The position numbers and the translations under genes are program-made. The notes below the pieces were generated by a model that was given only the letters and a program-made list of their open reading frames with translations, ran no database searches and was not told the DNA's origin. Positions 1-9,717 of a stretch of 64,000 nt of DNA are shown here, in pieces (the first letter of the stretch is position 1; each line of letters begins with the position of its first letter). Origin of the DNA: Petunia secreta (taxonomy: Eukaryota; Streptophyta; Magnoliopsida; Solanales; Solanaceae); contig JARKIP010000011.1 of assembly GCA_029990175.1 (NCBI GenBank), positions 29,734,001-29,798,000 of the forward strand. The letters are read 5' to 3'.

Positions 1-698
1 TTATGATCAGAACCAGTCTTTGGTTTATGCGTAACAATAGTATTTTCAGCTTTGTCACACCATTGATCATTAATTAGAACTCTGTCTAGCCTCTTACAAA
101 CTATTCTCCTCTTTCTCCTACCATTAGACCATGTAAAAACGGGTCCACTATACCCTGCATCAAAGATTGCACAATTATCCATGCAATTAATGAAATCTAA
201 ACCGTGCCTCAACCTCTGTGGCCTGCCACCTTTCTTCTCTTATGAAGCTGTTATGCAGTTAAAGTTCCCAGCAATTGCCCATGGACCATCAATCTGATCT
301 CTAATGTTCCTGATACCATCCCAAAGTCTTCTCCTCTTCACTACTTTAGATTTGGCATAGACCACAGTAAACTAAAAAATATGACCATTCATGAGATAGT
401 TCATTTTAATGGTCATGTGTTGAGAATGATCATCAATAACAACCCATCTATAGAATTTTTCCAAAAGCACCAAATTTTCCCATTTTTGTTTGCCACTGTA
501 CTTTGAAATCCTAGCTTTCTTTTCTAGGCATTTATTTTGGCTGAACTTACAAAAGGCTCTTGTAATGCTACAAACTGCACCTTTATGTAAAATAACCAGT
601 TTCTTCGATCTTTCAAAAGCCCTATTGGACTTTACACCCCTAATATTCCATATGATTTTACTAATTATTGGAAACCAAAGAGACTTCACATAGCACAA
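1..698 (-). pseudogene. LINE ORF2, endonuclease (EEP) N-terminal part
   Basis: Family role: the apurinic-type endonuclease that nicks the target DNA before reverse transcription. The minus strand shows IIWNIRGVKSNRAFERSKK near 600-670, the usual plant L1 endonuclease start. Further on come GPWAIAGNFNCI (about 265-300, normally with an Asp where this copy reads Asn before FN), then FTWSNGRRKRRIV and RLDRVLIN (about 70-135), and SDH at the very edge (about 1-10). The reading frame is interrupted near 372 and again near 240. The order and spacing of these blocks are what an EEP domain shows, so the call is firm. The GDFN to GNFN change would by itself weaken catalysis. Confidence 0.82.
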
Positions 699-1017
699 CT
701 TCTGCCTCGTACCCCTCTAAGAGAATTCTTAGCTCAGCTTGAGTTTTTCCTCATTCTTGTTGCTGATCTCTCCCTTGGAGATAGACCTTCTTGTTCAGTA
801 ATTCTGTCAATAGCATTGATCAATTCAATTTCTCCTTTTTCTAACTATGGACCAAAAGCTTCTAACAATGACTCTGCAACCTCTTCAGAATCATTACTAC
901 ATTCATACCCTTCTATGTCTTTATCACAGTCATTCACAGATGTGTCAGGCTGCTTTTTCTCTATTCCTAAAAGAATTGACATATGACATCCTTTTGGGAT
1001 TTGAGAGCTATCAATGC

Positions 1018-2437
1018 TCATGTGAGACCTTGATCATTACTTCTTTTTTGTTGAATCTGGTGACACATAGCATGATATGCCATTTGTTCATTTTCCTCTG
1101 GAATTATTTTGGCATTGTTATCTGTTTCTTCATGTTCATCTTGTGTTGCTTCTGACTCCCTAACCTTATTCTCATTGGAACCAGACTGATGCTGATTTGG
1201 TACTATAGGTTGAATTTCCACAGCTCGAGCATTTGATTTAAAGGTATTGAAAGGCCTGAACCATGCTCTACTTTTAAAGTTGAGGACCCTAGGATCCTTT
1301 CTCTTAATCTTTTTCTTCTTCTTTTTCTTGATCTGACCCTTTTCAATCTCTTTTGATTTTGATACTGCTTGATCTTCTATTTCCTCTTCAATTATTTGAT
1401 CTTCCTGCACTGCTTTTCCCAGATTCCCTCCTTCTACAGTTGGTACTAGAGCCTCCTCATTCTCATCACTAGAGCTCTGATCATGATGTTCTGTTTCTTG
1501 TATAATAGCGGAGGTAACTTTTTTGTTTTTCCTACTTCTTCTCCTTCCTTTTGTACCTGAAGGACCATGTTGATCACCTCCAATCACCTCTTGATTCATC
1601 TCCATTACATTATTCTGAGCATCTTTGTCCTCCACTTTCTTTGCCTTTTTCTTACCCTGCATACCTCTGCTGAATGACCTTGCAACTTGCATTCTTTGCA
1701 ATAAAATTGAACATTTTCATATTCCACCTTCTGTTCTATAACTCTTAGAACTCCTTCTCTTTCAATACCAATCCAAATAGATTTAGGAAGTGGTCTTATA
1801 AGGTCCACTTCTACTCTAGCATTAGCCATATGAGGTTTGGATTTTCCATTAGTAGCTTGGTCTCCTGCTAGTGGAATGCCAATTTGGGACAATATTTTCC
1901 TCAAAGTACTCTCATCTATATAGATGCCATGGGAGTTCTGGTAACAATACCCAAATTGGAGCAACGGGGGACTCTTCATCTGGAGTCCAATCCGGAGTCC
2001 ATCCTTGGAGTCTCATCATGTGTCCAGCAATATTGAGAAATTTTTTAAAATACACAGCATTAAAATCAGATTCTAATAGGAAATCAATGAAAACATGCCT
2101 GTGATCAAAAGCCCCAATTTTAACTCTACTTTTCAGAGGAGTTTGCTCAATAAAACGGGCTCTAATTTCTTCAATTATTGGTCTTCCATAGGTGAATTTT
2201 CCGACCAGTGTAAGCTTGCAATCTTCAACCATGATAGTAGTCACTTTCTTTGAAATTAGCTGCCGGTTTCCTATCATAAATGATTGTTCTTGCTATCACC
2301 GTAGCACTTGGATTTTGGTTTGACATTGGAGCTATGTTGAGAGCAGCCATATAAGGTATCTTTTCCAATTGGGGTTCCTTTGAAGATGCCTCCCTTGTTG
2401 GAGGTTCACCGGGGTCGGTAGTAGTCACCGTCAGCAT
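1018..2437 (-). pseudogene. LINE ORF1 (DUF4283-like domain plus CCHC knuckle), frameshifted
   Basis: Family role: an RNA-binding chaperone of the LINE ribonucleoprotein. Four open blocks in shifting frames carry it: 2437-2225 (start), 2277-1912, 1979-1605 and 1701-1018. The second block has the plant DUF4283 look (VEDCKLTLVGKF, then VFIDFLLESDFNAVYF). The third holds a zinc knuckle, CKECKLQGHSAEVC, near 1690-1730. The last block is a long charged tail with a lysine run (KKKKKKKIKRK) and acidic patches. The start ATG at 2435-2437 sits in the loop region of a perfect inverted repeat. At least three frame breaks separate the blocks, so no full protein can be made. Confidence in the family is high; exact break points are not resolved. 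Confidence 0.8.
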
Positions 2438-2447
2438 GACGGTGACT
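2423..2447. repeat. Perfect inverted repeat around the LINE ORF1 start
   Basis: An 11-bp arm (AGTCACCGTCA) and its exact reverse complement flank a 3-base spacer. The spacer and adjoining base contain the ATG of ORF1 on the minus strand, so the start codon would sit at the tip of an RNA hairpin. Function is unknown. Confidence 0.75.
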
Positions 2448-2504
2448 AAGAAATGTAGGCGCGTGAACGTCGGATTTATCCGAAAGTTAGTTATTGTCCA
2501 TCGG

Positions 2505-2760
2505 TTAAAAGGTTTGTATTTTTAGAGAGAGGTTAGAGAGCTATTTTAGTACATACAATTATGAAAGAATCTTTTCACATAAAAGATACATCCCTTTTAA
2601 AAATAATACTTTAAAAGGTTTGTATTTGCTGTCATACAATTATGTCATAATATTTTAGTATTTTAAAAGGTTTGTACTTGCTGTCATACGATTATGAAAG
2701 GACAAATCTTTTCACATAAAATACACATTCCTTTTAAAAATAATACTTTATTTGTTATTT
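2505..2760. repeat. Two-copy direct repeat, about 130-bp spacing
   Basis: The block with CTTTTCACATAAAA and CCTTTTAAAAATAATACTTTA occurs at about 2565-2612 and again at about 2705-2750. The motif TTTAAAAGGTTTGTA occurs three times (about 2505, 2610 and 2653). It is AT-rich and non-coding. It could be the 5' leader of the LINE or an unrelated local duplication. Confidence 0.6.
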
Positions 2761-3319
2761 CTATTTAAATAAAGTTTCAACATATTTTTATATAATGGGT
2801 AACTAGTATAAAATCCCGCGCACCACGCATAAAATGGCAATTTTTTTTTTAATTATGTAAAACTTTCATGGGAAAATAATACTGTGTATACAAAAGCTCC
2901 CATTATTTTTTATAGCCCCTCATTTTTAAAATTACTCTAAACAAACACTTAGCTAACTCTATGTCTTTTTATAGCAACACCCCCTTAGGGTTTTTTGAGA
3001 AGATTTAACTAAAAGACCCACAAGAAACTTGACTTAACTAAATGACGTCTTTTTTTTTTTGACTTATTTTTATTGGGGAAAAATCTAAAATGTGGTTAAG
3101 TGGGGGGGGGGGGGGGGGATAGGGGCCTAATTAGAAATAGAAAAATTTGTGGGTGGTTTTGAAACTTGTGCGAAAATATACAAATCACCCAAAAATAGGT
3201 TATTTTTTCCGTGTCAAAAATAAAAAAGGTCTTGCATTATTTTAAATCGTTTATTCATCCTCTCTTCCAAATTTTCGAAATCCTTTCATCTTCTTCCATA
3301 AGTTTTTGCCTTCTCCTAA
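2761..3319. other. AT-rich spacer with a 17-base G run
   Basis: No coding potential or element was recognised. The stretch holds long T runs and one uninterrupted run of 17 G at 3102-3118, a possible slippage site and a common place for assembly or sequencing error. Confidence 0.6.
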
Positions 3320-4830
3320 AAAATTTTCCACCTCGTGCTAGCTCAAAAGTAGACCAAATTCAGTGCTTGAGATCACAATTTGTTTCAAACTCTTACAAAT
3401 CTTAGTTCCATCTTCCTTATTTCACTATCCATTTCATAATTTTTATTTGTAAAAAAAGCTCTATAATTTTTTATTTTTTTGGGAGCAAAAACTTCTATTT
3501 TTTGATTTTATAAGGTATTTTGTCACTACATTAGCTTGGGTTTAGCTTTTTCGAGATATGCGTTGTGTTTTCTTCATTTAATAAGCTTCAAAAGTTCTAT
3601 TTTGTTGCTTGAACGCTGCTCCATTAGAGGTCTGATTTTCAGATCTACTGTAACTGTTTATCATCAACCAATCCTAGTCGATTGTAGACCTTATCGCAAT
3701 TAATAGACCATTGATGGGAGCTATGCAGTAGCGGATGCTAATTTCTTGAATAAATGGGTGGAGATGGCAACATGTTGGTTTGACATTCCAAGACAAGTGA
3801 AATTATCACTTATCTTCGCATCACTTCTAAGAAAAATAATATAGAAAGCGAGATGGACGTTGATGACGCCATTTATTTTATTTTTATTTTCTTCTTCTTT
3901 TCAATTCATTATTTTTTTGAAGCAAAATCTTCAATTTTTTGATTTTGCAGGGTCTTTTGTCACTACATTGGCTTGGGTATAGCTCCTTCGAGATATGCGT
4001 TGTGTTTTCTTATTACAATTAATAGACTATTGATGGGCAATTATGCAGTAGCAGATACTGATTTCTTTGATCAATTGGTGGATGTGGCAATATATTGGCT
4101 TGAGATTCTAAAATAAATGAAATTATCACTTACCGTCACAACACCTCTTAGAAAAATAATCTTGAAAGCGAGATGGATGGTGATAGGGATATTTAGTTGT
4201 GCTTGAATTATTACTTTAGGTTATAAAATACAAGTTGATCGATTAAAGACTAACGTATTGAATAATCGACAAAGAAAAAAACTACATCGTCCTTCCAACT
4301 TTTCCAAGTACCCCTGTATAATCTTGTATCTTTTATGTATCAAAAAGAATTTTAAGTAATGAATGCTTTAAAATTATTGTTAGTTAAATAAGAATTTTTG
4401 TTTATATAAATTTTGTGTGCTTTCATTTACGTGGCTTGCGCTAATATTTAATCCAGTTTTAAAAGTAATACCTTCCATTAAAATTCCTAAATCGAACTTG
4501 AATGACACTCAACCAAAAAAATCATTATACTACTCAATTTATTATTTAATGACCATCACGAAGATAGTTGATTATTAAACATAGTGATTGATAGTATTAA
4601 ACAAATGGTTTATACTCAAGCAGTAGACAGTCAATTATCAATTATTGGAATAATGTATTTGATTTAAAAATTTTAGCATTAAATTAAATAAGCAATATCT
4701 TAACTACTTACTTGTGGTCCATTATAATATCTCATCAACTTAACTTTGGTCTATTTACAAACTTAGTGAAATACTAATTCAATAAAAAGCCTATGCACAA
4801 CCTTGATGTAGTCTATTGTACACCTATCGC

Positions 4831-4893
4831 GTTTGGAATTTAGGGTTTGGAATTTGGGGTTTAGGGTCTACGGGCTTGGGATTTGGGATTTTG
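4831..4893 (+). repeat. Degenerate plant telomere-like repeat
   Basis: The stretch contains TTTAGGGTTT and TTTAGGG units mixed with variants such as TTTGGGG and TTTGGGA, in the orientation of the plant telomere repeat TTTAGGG. It is short and imperfect, so it may be an interstitial telomere-like patch or a simple G/T-rich drift. It lies inside the large inverted-repeat element. Confidence 0.45.
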
Positions 4894-5168
4894 TTGGAGA
4901 TGATTGTGGGTCAATGAGTATATTATCAACGACCTTAAATTACACTATATTTGATGATCAAACTTAGTCAAGTTGATCATATATGGATAGAGTTTTACTA
5001 AAATTCAATATAAAACACCTATATTAAACAATAGAAAATGGTCATTTGATGGTGTACAAATTAGGAAACCATTGACATAAAAAACTTCTTGCACAATGTA
5101 CCATAATAATGATCAATAGCATTGATAATGAATGATATTTGATAAAATACATGATCTAATGTATACAA

Positions 5169-5523
5169 ATATCTTGTTCCCTAAACATAGAAGAAGATCG
5201 TAATGTGAGAATCAACCGATGCTTCGATTTACTTGTATGAATTAATGCCATCTCACAACATTACTAACATCTTTATTTAATGTTTAAGGGTTATTTACAT
5301 ATGTATCAAATGTATACAAATGTTACGGTTGTGGTTGAATAAGGGAACACAACTGTTACGGTTGTGGTTGAACAAGACCTTGTTCCCTAAACATAGAGGA
5401 CGATCATAATGTGGGAAGCAAGCGATGCTCTGATTTTCTCATATAGCTTAAATTATCTCATAGTATTGTTAACATCTTTGTTTAGTATTTAAGAGTTGTT
5501 ACACTTATGTCTTAGTGCTAATA
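5169..5523. repeat. Direct duplication of about 145 bp
   Basis: A block starting CTTGTTCCCTAAACATAGA and ending TTAAGGGTTATT occurs at about 5173-5312 and again, diverged, at about 5382-5520. Between them the 19-base motif ACGGTTGTGGTTGAATAAG is itself repeated (about 5325 and 5358). Further right (about 5680-6300) a loose motif GGACACGTGTAGTCCTT recurs about five times with heavy divergence. All of this is non-coding interior of the inverted-repeat element. Confidence 0.6.
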
Positions 5524-7168
5524 CCTCAATTAAATGTTAAATCAATGGCGTCGATTATAAACCTACAATGTGTAGATTGTCAACCTATAACACTCTGGAT
5601 AGTTGGACAGAGACACATGTAGTAATTTATTATTTACCAAATTAGGAGCGGAAACTTGTAATATTTTATTTTATATTAATTTTAAGAGGACACGTGTAAT
5701 CTTTATTCTATATTTATTACAAATTTACAATTGGTATTAATATAGTCAGAACGATGGATTATCAACTTAGCAGATTTGATATTTTTTCTTAAATGATTCT
5801 TTGAATTCTATATCAGTTTTTAAGAGGACACGTTAGTCCTTGATTTATGTTTTTTTATTTTACGATGTGGAGTAATATATCTAGGATGGTTGTTTATCAA
5901 GATCACAAACTTGTTATTTTTTTGAAATGATTCTTTATGTTTATTTATGTCAATCTTTTAGAGGACATTGTAATATACCTAGGACGATTGATTATTAATT
6001 TAGTAATATAGTGTTAGTTTTTTCTTTAAAGACGACATCATATTATTGATTGATGAAAAAGATTATTATGTCAAGGTAGAGATATCCCTTCTGATATTTG
6101 AATATATATATTTATTTTTGCTTTGTATCAAATTTGAAAGGGACACGCGTCATCCTTCTTAATATTAACTAATTTTTATTCTATAGTCATCTATGAATAA
6201 ATCATACGAAGTTGATTATATATTTGGTAGAGTATTAGTATTTTTATGAATATATATTTATTTTTATCGTATCAAATTTGAATTGTTCACATGTAGTCCT
6301 TATTTATATTATCTTATTTTTTCTTTACAATAATATATTAATAAACTTTCAATAGTTAATTATTAATGTAGTAAAGTATTATTATTTTTAAATATATATT
6401 TATTTTAATTGTTGCAAATTAGAAGTTTGAAACTTTCTGCAATAAATATATTTAAAATAGGTCTACTACTATTACTAGCGACATCAATAAAAAATACATA
6501 CATATTAATTATTATTATTTTATGAATGAACGAACTATTTCCCCCTTATATACGATATTAAACATATATTTAATGGTTACCATGCGTCGGTAGCAAGTTA
6601 ACTAATCATGTTCAACGACGTTGTTAACTAACATGTCATACATAGCATCTAATTTTAAGAGAATAGGTACTGTTGCACTGTCATGGAATCTTAAGCAAAC
6701 ATGTTGCCATCTCCACCCATCTATCCTAGAAATAAGCATCCGCTACTGCATAGCGCCACATCAATGGTCTATTAATTGCGATAAGTCTACAATCGACTAG
6801 GATTGGCTAATGATAAATAGTTACAGCAGATATGAAAACCACAGATCTGAAAACCAGACCTCTAATGGAGCAGCGCCAAAGCAACAAACAGAGCTTTTGA
6901 AGCTTATTAGATGAAGAAAACGCGACACATATCTCAAATGATTAAACCCAAACAAATGTTGTTACAAAATACTTTGTAAAATCAAAAAATGATGCTTTTG
7001 CTCCGAAAAAAATTAAAAATTATAGAGCTTTCTTACAAACAAAAATTATGAAATGGATAGTGAAATAAGGAAGATAGAACTAAGATTTATAAGAGTTTGA
7101 AACAAATTGTGAGCTCAAGCACTAAATTTGGTTTATTTTCGAGCTAGAACGAGGTGGAAAAATTTTGG

Positions 7169-8098
7169 GGGAAGAAAATTTCTATTTTTGGTAAAAACAT
7201 TATATTTATGAAGATGGACCATTTTGTCATATTCATAACTTGGTTAGGGGTGTTTGTATTTTTTAAAGGATGATTAAGCCTTAAATATAATTAAATAAGA
7301 GGAGGTCATCTACCTAATTTTTAAAACTTGGAGGTTATTTTTTTAATTGAAGACTTGGGAGAGGTCAAAGAGACAAATGCCCTAGGTTTCTTCTTTCTCT
7401 TCTCTTCCCCGTCTTTCTAGGATTTCCGCCTCCCTCCTTTCCTCCTCACCTCTCAGCCCGCTCCTGACTCCTCATGTCCCAGATCTGCAAGTTTCCGGCC
7501 CATCGACTCCCCTCCCCCCATCCCAGATTTTTGAAGCTTCTGCGACTGAACAACATATTACACCCCTTATATCTTTTCTACAACTGGACAACAGATTTGA
7601 AGCTTCGCCGGAGCTCCGGCGAGCTGCTGCAGCGACAGAACTATTATAGCTCGCCGGAGATCCGGCGAATCTGCAACTCTACTGCTCCTGTTTCTTATTC
7701 TTTTGTTTTTTTTTGGGAATAAATGGAATGTATAAAAATTTTATTCTACTAAAATGTGTATACACTTAAAATAACTGAAAAATGTGTGTGTATACATTAT
7801 GTATACTCGATAAATCTGACTGTATATACCGTATTTTTGGATGTAAACACTGTGTATACGTGAAGGACCATTTGTATACATGTGTTATCGTTTGTACACA
7901 CTTCATATTTGTCTTGTGTATACTGGTTATAAAAATTAAGGATTAGTCAAAAGTTTGGGGAGAAAGTTGACTGGTTGTTTGATAATTATCCCAACTATCA
8001 TTTGCTATTTTAGCACATAAGTTCTTATTACTTTAAAGAATTTCAGCTATTAGCTTTTGATATTTTGATTAGCTTAACTTTTCCCATTTAGTATTACC
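7169..8098. other. Spacer without a recognised gene; two palindromes and GTATAC-rich DNA
   Basis: About 7380-7480 is pyrimidine-rich like a plant 5' leader, and an open frame of 82 codons follows (7474-7722), but it has no family resemblance and I do not call it a gene. Two 18-bp palindromes of the form TCGCCGGAGNTCCGGCGA lie at 7605-7622 and 7651-7668. From 7740 to 7925 GTATAC-containing motifs recur. Confidence 0.5.
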
Positions 8099-8163
8099 TA
8101 TACCTGTCTATCCGGCCGGGCTGACCCAGTACTGGACCGGACCGGACATGACCGAAAAAAGAT

Positions 8164-8509
8164 GGATTTTTTATACTATATACCCATAAAATTAAAAGTA
8201 TCTACAAGTCCTACCCATTAAAAGTTACACTACCCATGAAATTAAAAGTATTTACCCAACCTACCCATTTATTATTGTATACCTTTGTTATACCTTATGG
8301 GTGTATACCTTTAAGGTATACTGCATTAGTAATAGTATACAAGTCTAGATATGGGTGTATACCATTAAAGTATACTGCATAAATAATAGCATACAAGTTT
8401 AGATGGGTAGTGCATGTAAATAATTTATGGGTACAACTTGTAAATATGAAACTTACGGGTAGAGATAGGTAAATATTTTGATTTTGATAGATATTTTTGT
8501 AAACTTCCC
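8164..8509. mobile_element. MITE with 9-bp A-rich flanks
   Basis: AAAAAAGAT flanks the element on both sides (8155-8163 and 8510-8518). Internally the two halves are loosely inverted: TACCCATAAAATTAAAAG and CTACCCATT words on the left answer AATAATTTATGGGTA and GATGGGTAG on the right, and GGTGTATACC recurs in the middle. A 9-bp duplication suggests a Mutator-type MITE, but the duplicated word is A-rich and weak evidence alone. Confidence 0.5.
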
Positions 8510-8725
8510 AAAAAAGATCGCACCAGACCGGTTCTTATTAAACGGTCTGGCATAAAGATGAAGGGCGCTATGGGCTGAGCTGGGATTAAGGAAAAAATCG
8601 GACTGATAAAAAATTGGTTAGACCGGACTGGTGAAAGACCGGTTAAACTGGACTGGTAAAAGACCGGTAGCCAACCCACTAATAGATCAAACCGAACTGG
8701 ACCAATTTGGGCGATTATTTTAGTT

Positions 8726-8845
8726 TTTTTTTTAAACCCACCCCTTCCCCTCTCTCGAAACAAATAGTGACCCTCCCACTTTTTGCTCCTATGATGACTC
8801 AAACCCACAACCTCTCGAATATAGGTGGAGGGTGCTTACCACCAG
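8726..8845 (-). mobile_element. tRNA-derived SINE, short copy
   Basis: A 20-bp direct repeat beginning TTTGGGCG occurs at 8706-8725 and 8846-8865 without mismatch, a target duplication of the length LINE machinery makes. Between them, read on the minus strand, the sequence starts TGGTGGTAAGCACC (box A-like), then has GTTGTGGGTTTGAGTC (box B-like, compare GGTTCGANNCC) and ends in an A-rich tail next to the left duplication. It is about 120 bp, so probably 5' truncated. The family name was not determined. It inserted into the hAT-like element. Confidence 0.7.
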
Positions 8846-9070
8846 TTTGGGCGATTATTTTAGTTCAAAAAACACATTTTTGCTAGCTGAAGAGGAAGTT
8901 ACCATCGGAGTACAAACTGTCAGATTTTGGCTCCTATGGTTATACCGTAAAGCCTCTAAGGCTCTAAGCTATTAGCATCTCTCGAGTTAGTACGTATTCT
9001 ACACTTTCACCTATGATTTTAGTAAATTTTTTAAGTTTTTATTGAATTTTCCTAAGTTAAGTTTGCATAT

Positions 9071-9628
9071 TGTATTGGGTAAAAATCGACCCGCGGTGAT
9101 CCGCCTCGGTCATGCAAATCTTAACGACCGAACACGTCGCGACTAAGCAACCGCCGAAGCGATTGAGCGAGTCGCCGAAGCCTTGAAACCGAAGATGCGT
9201 TACCGAAGGCGAGCCGCGAGCTGAGCTTCGGTGACCATCACCTCGGTCAAGCAACAGGGCCAAGCCACCGAGGTCGTTAACTCTCACCTCGGTGGATCCT
9301 CCTCGGTTCAAGCGGCTTTGCAGCCCACTACATCACCCCACTAACTCAGCCACTACACACCAAGATCGTGGGACAACATGGCAGCAGATAGTGGAGATCG
9401 GGGGCAAGGCTTATACCTATAAATAGTAATTCATTTTATGTAATAGGGATTCAGAAATATATACCGAAACTCTGCCCAAATTCGTACTCAACATCCATAT
9501 ATTGAAATCAAGTTACTTTTACGCATTTACGTTTGTTTTTGCACGTTTATTCAAGCTTTGATGCAAAGATCTGTTTATATTCGAATCCAAATTCGATTTG
9601 CGTACCTAAACTGATTTAGGCCCATACA
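9071..9628 (+). repeat. Tat element 5' LTR
   Basis: It begins TG and ends CA. It carries many CCTCGG and CCGAGG words, which recur through the whole internal region. A TATA box lies at 9418-9425, so transcription should start around 9450. The first half is GC-rich, the second AT-rich. Confidence 0.95.
9418..9425 (+). promoter_or_regulatory. TATA box of the Tat 5' LTR
   Basis: TATAAATA in the context CCTATAAATAGTA, about 210 bp before the LTR end. The same box is at 24183-24190 in the 3' LTR, where it could drive read-out into the flank. Confidence 0.75.
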
Positions 9629-9631
9629 AAT

Positions 9632-9648
9632 TGGCGCCGTCTGTGGGG
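9632..9648 (+). other. Primer-binding site of the Tat element
   Basis: TGGCGCCGTCTGTGGGG lies three bases after the LTR end and starts with TGG, complementary to the CCA end of a tRNA. The donor tRNA was not identified. Confidence 0.75.
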
Positions 9649-9717
9649 ATATAAGCAGTAACGCTTTGTTCCAAAGTTCAAAATCTGTTTTTTGTCTAAA
9701 ATTTATGATCCAACGTT

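Larger units (their letters stand above)
1..2437 (-). mobile_element. LINE (L1-type non-LTR retrotransposon), 5' part, degenerate
   Basis: Reading on the minus strand, ORF1-type protein (nucleic-acid binding) lies at 2437-1018 and an endonuclease begins near 670, the normal ORF1-ORF2 order of plant L1 elements. The reverse transcriptase would lie beyond position 1, outside the window. Both ORFs are split between frames by small indels and stops, so this copy is dead. No target duplication or poly(A) end is visible because the 3' end is outside. The 5' limit is set at the ORF1 start; any 5' UTR to the right of 2437 was not recognised. Confidence 0.85.
3320..7168. mobile_element. Large inverted-repeat (foldback or MULE-like) element, non-autonomous
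   Basis: The arm at 3320-3785 and the arm at 6688-7168 are reverse complements over about 470 bp with scattered differences. Shared blocks include CCACCTCG, CACAATTTGTTTCAAACTCTTA, GCTGCTCCATTAGAGGTCTG and CAATCCTAGTCGATTGTAGAC, written here in pieces. A third, partial copy in direct orientation lies at about 3904-4176 and extends past the arm into TTGAAAGCGAGATGGA, so the left side was duplicated. No transposase ORF was found inside. Outer ends and target duplication could not be set, so the superfamily is open; long TIRs suggest a MULE or foldback element. The arms differ by more than 10%, so the insertion is old. Confidence 0.65.

Noticed and set aside
2803..2830. CTAG followed by ATAAAATCCCGCGC, a possible second Helitron 3' end on the minus strand
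   Set aside because: The hairpin before CTAG is only three to four pairs long and imperfect, so the terminus rule is not met.
4831..4893. True telomere or chromosome end
   Set aside because: Only about 60 bp of imperfect repeats embedded inside a transposon-like element with ordinary DNA on both sides.
7474..7722. 82-codon open frame after a pyrimidine-rich stretch
   Set aside because: No domain, no homologue I recognise, and its middle is made of the two palindromes. Could be a leader, not a coding sequence.
8706..8865. Intact tRNA gene at the SINE
   Set aside because: Box A and box B-like words are present but the cloverleaf cannot be completed in 120 bp, and the flanking 20-bp duplication shows a retroposon.
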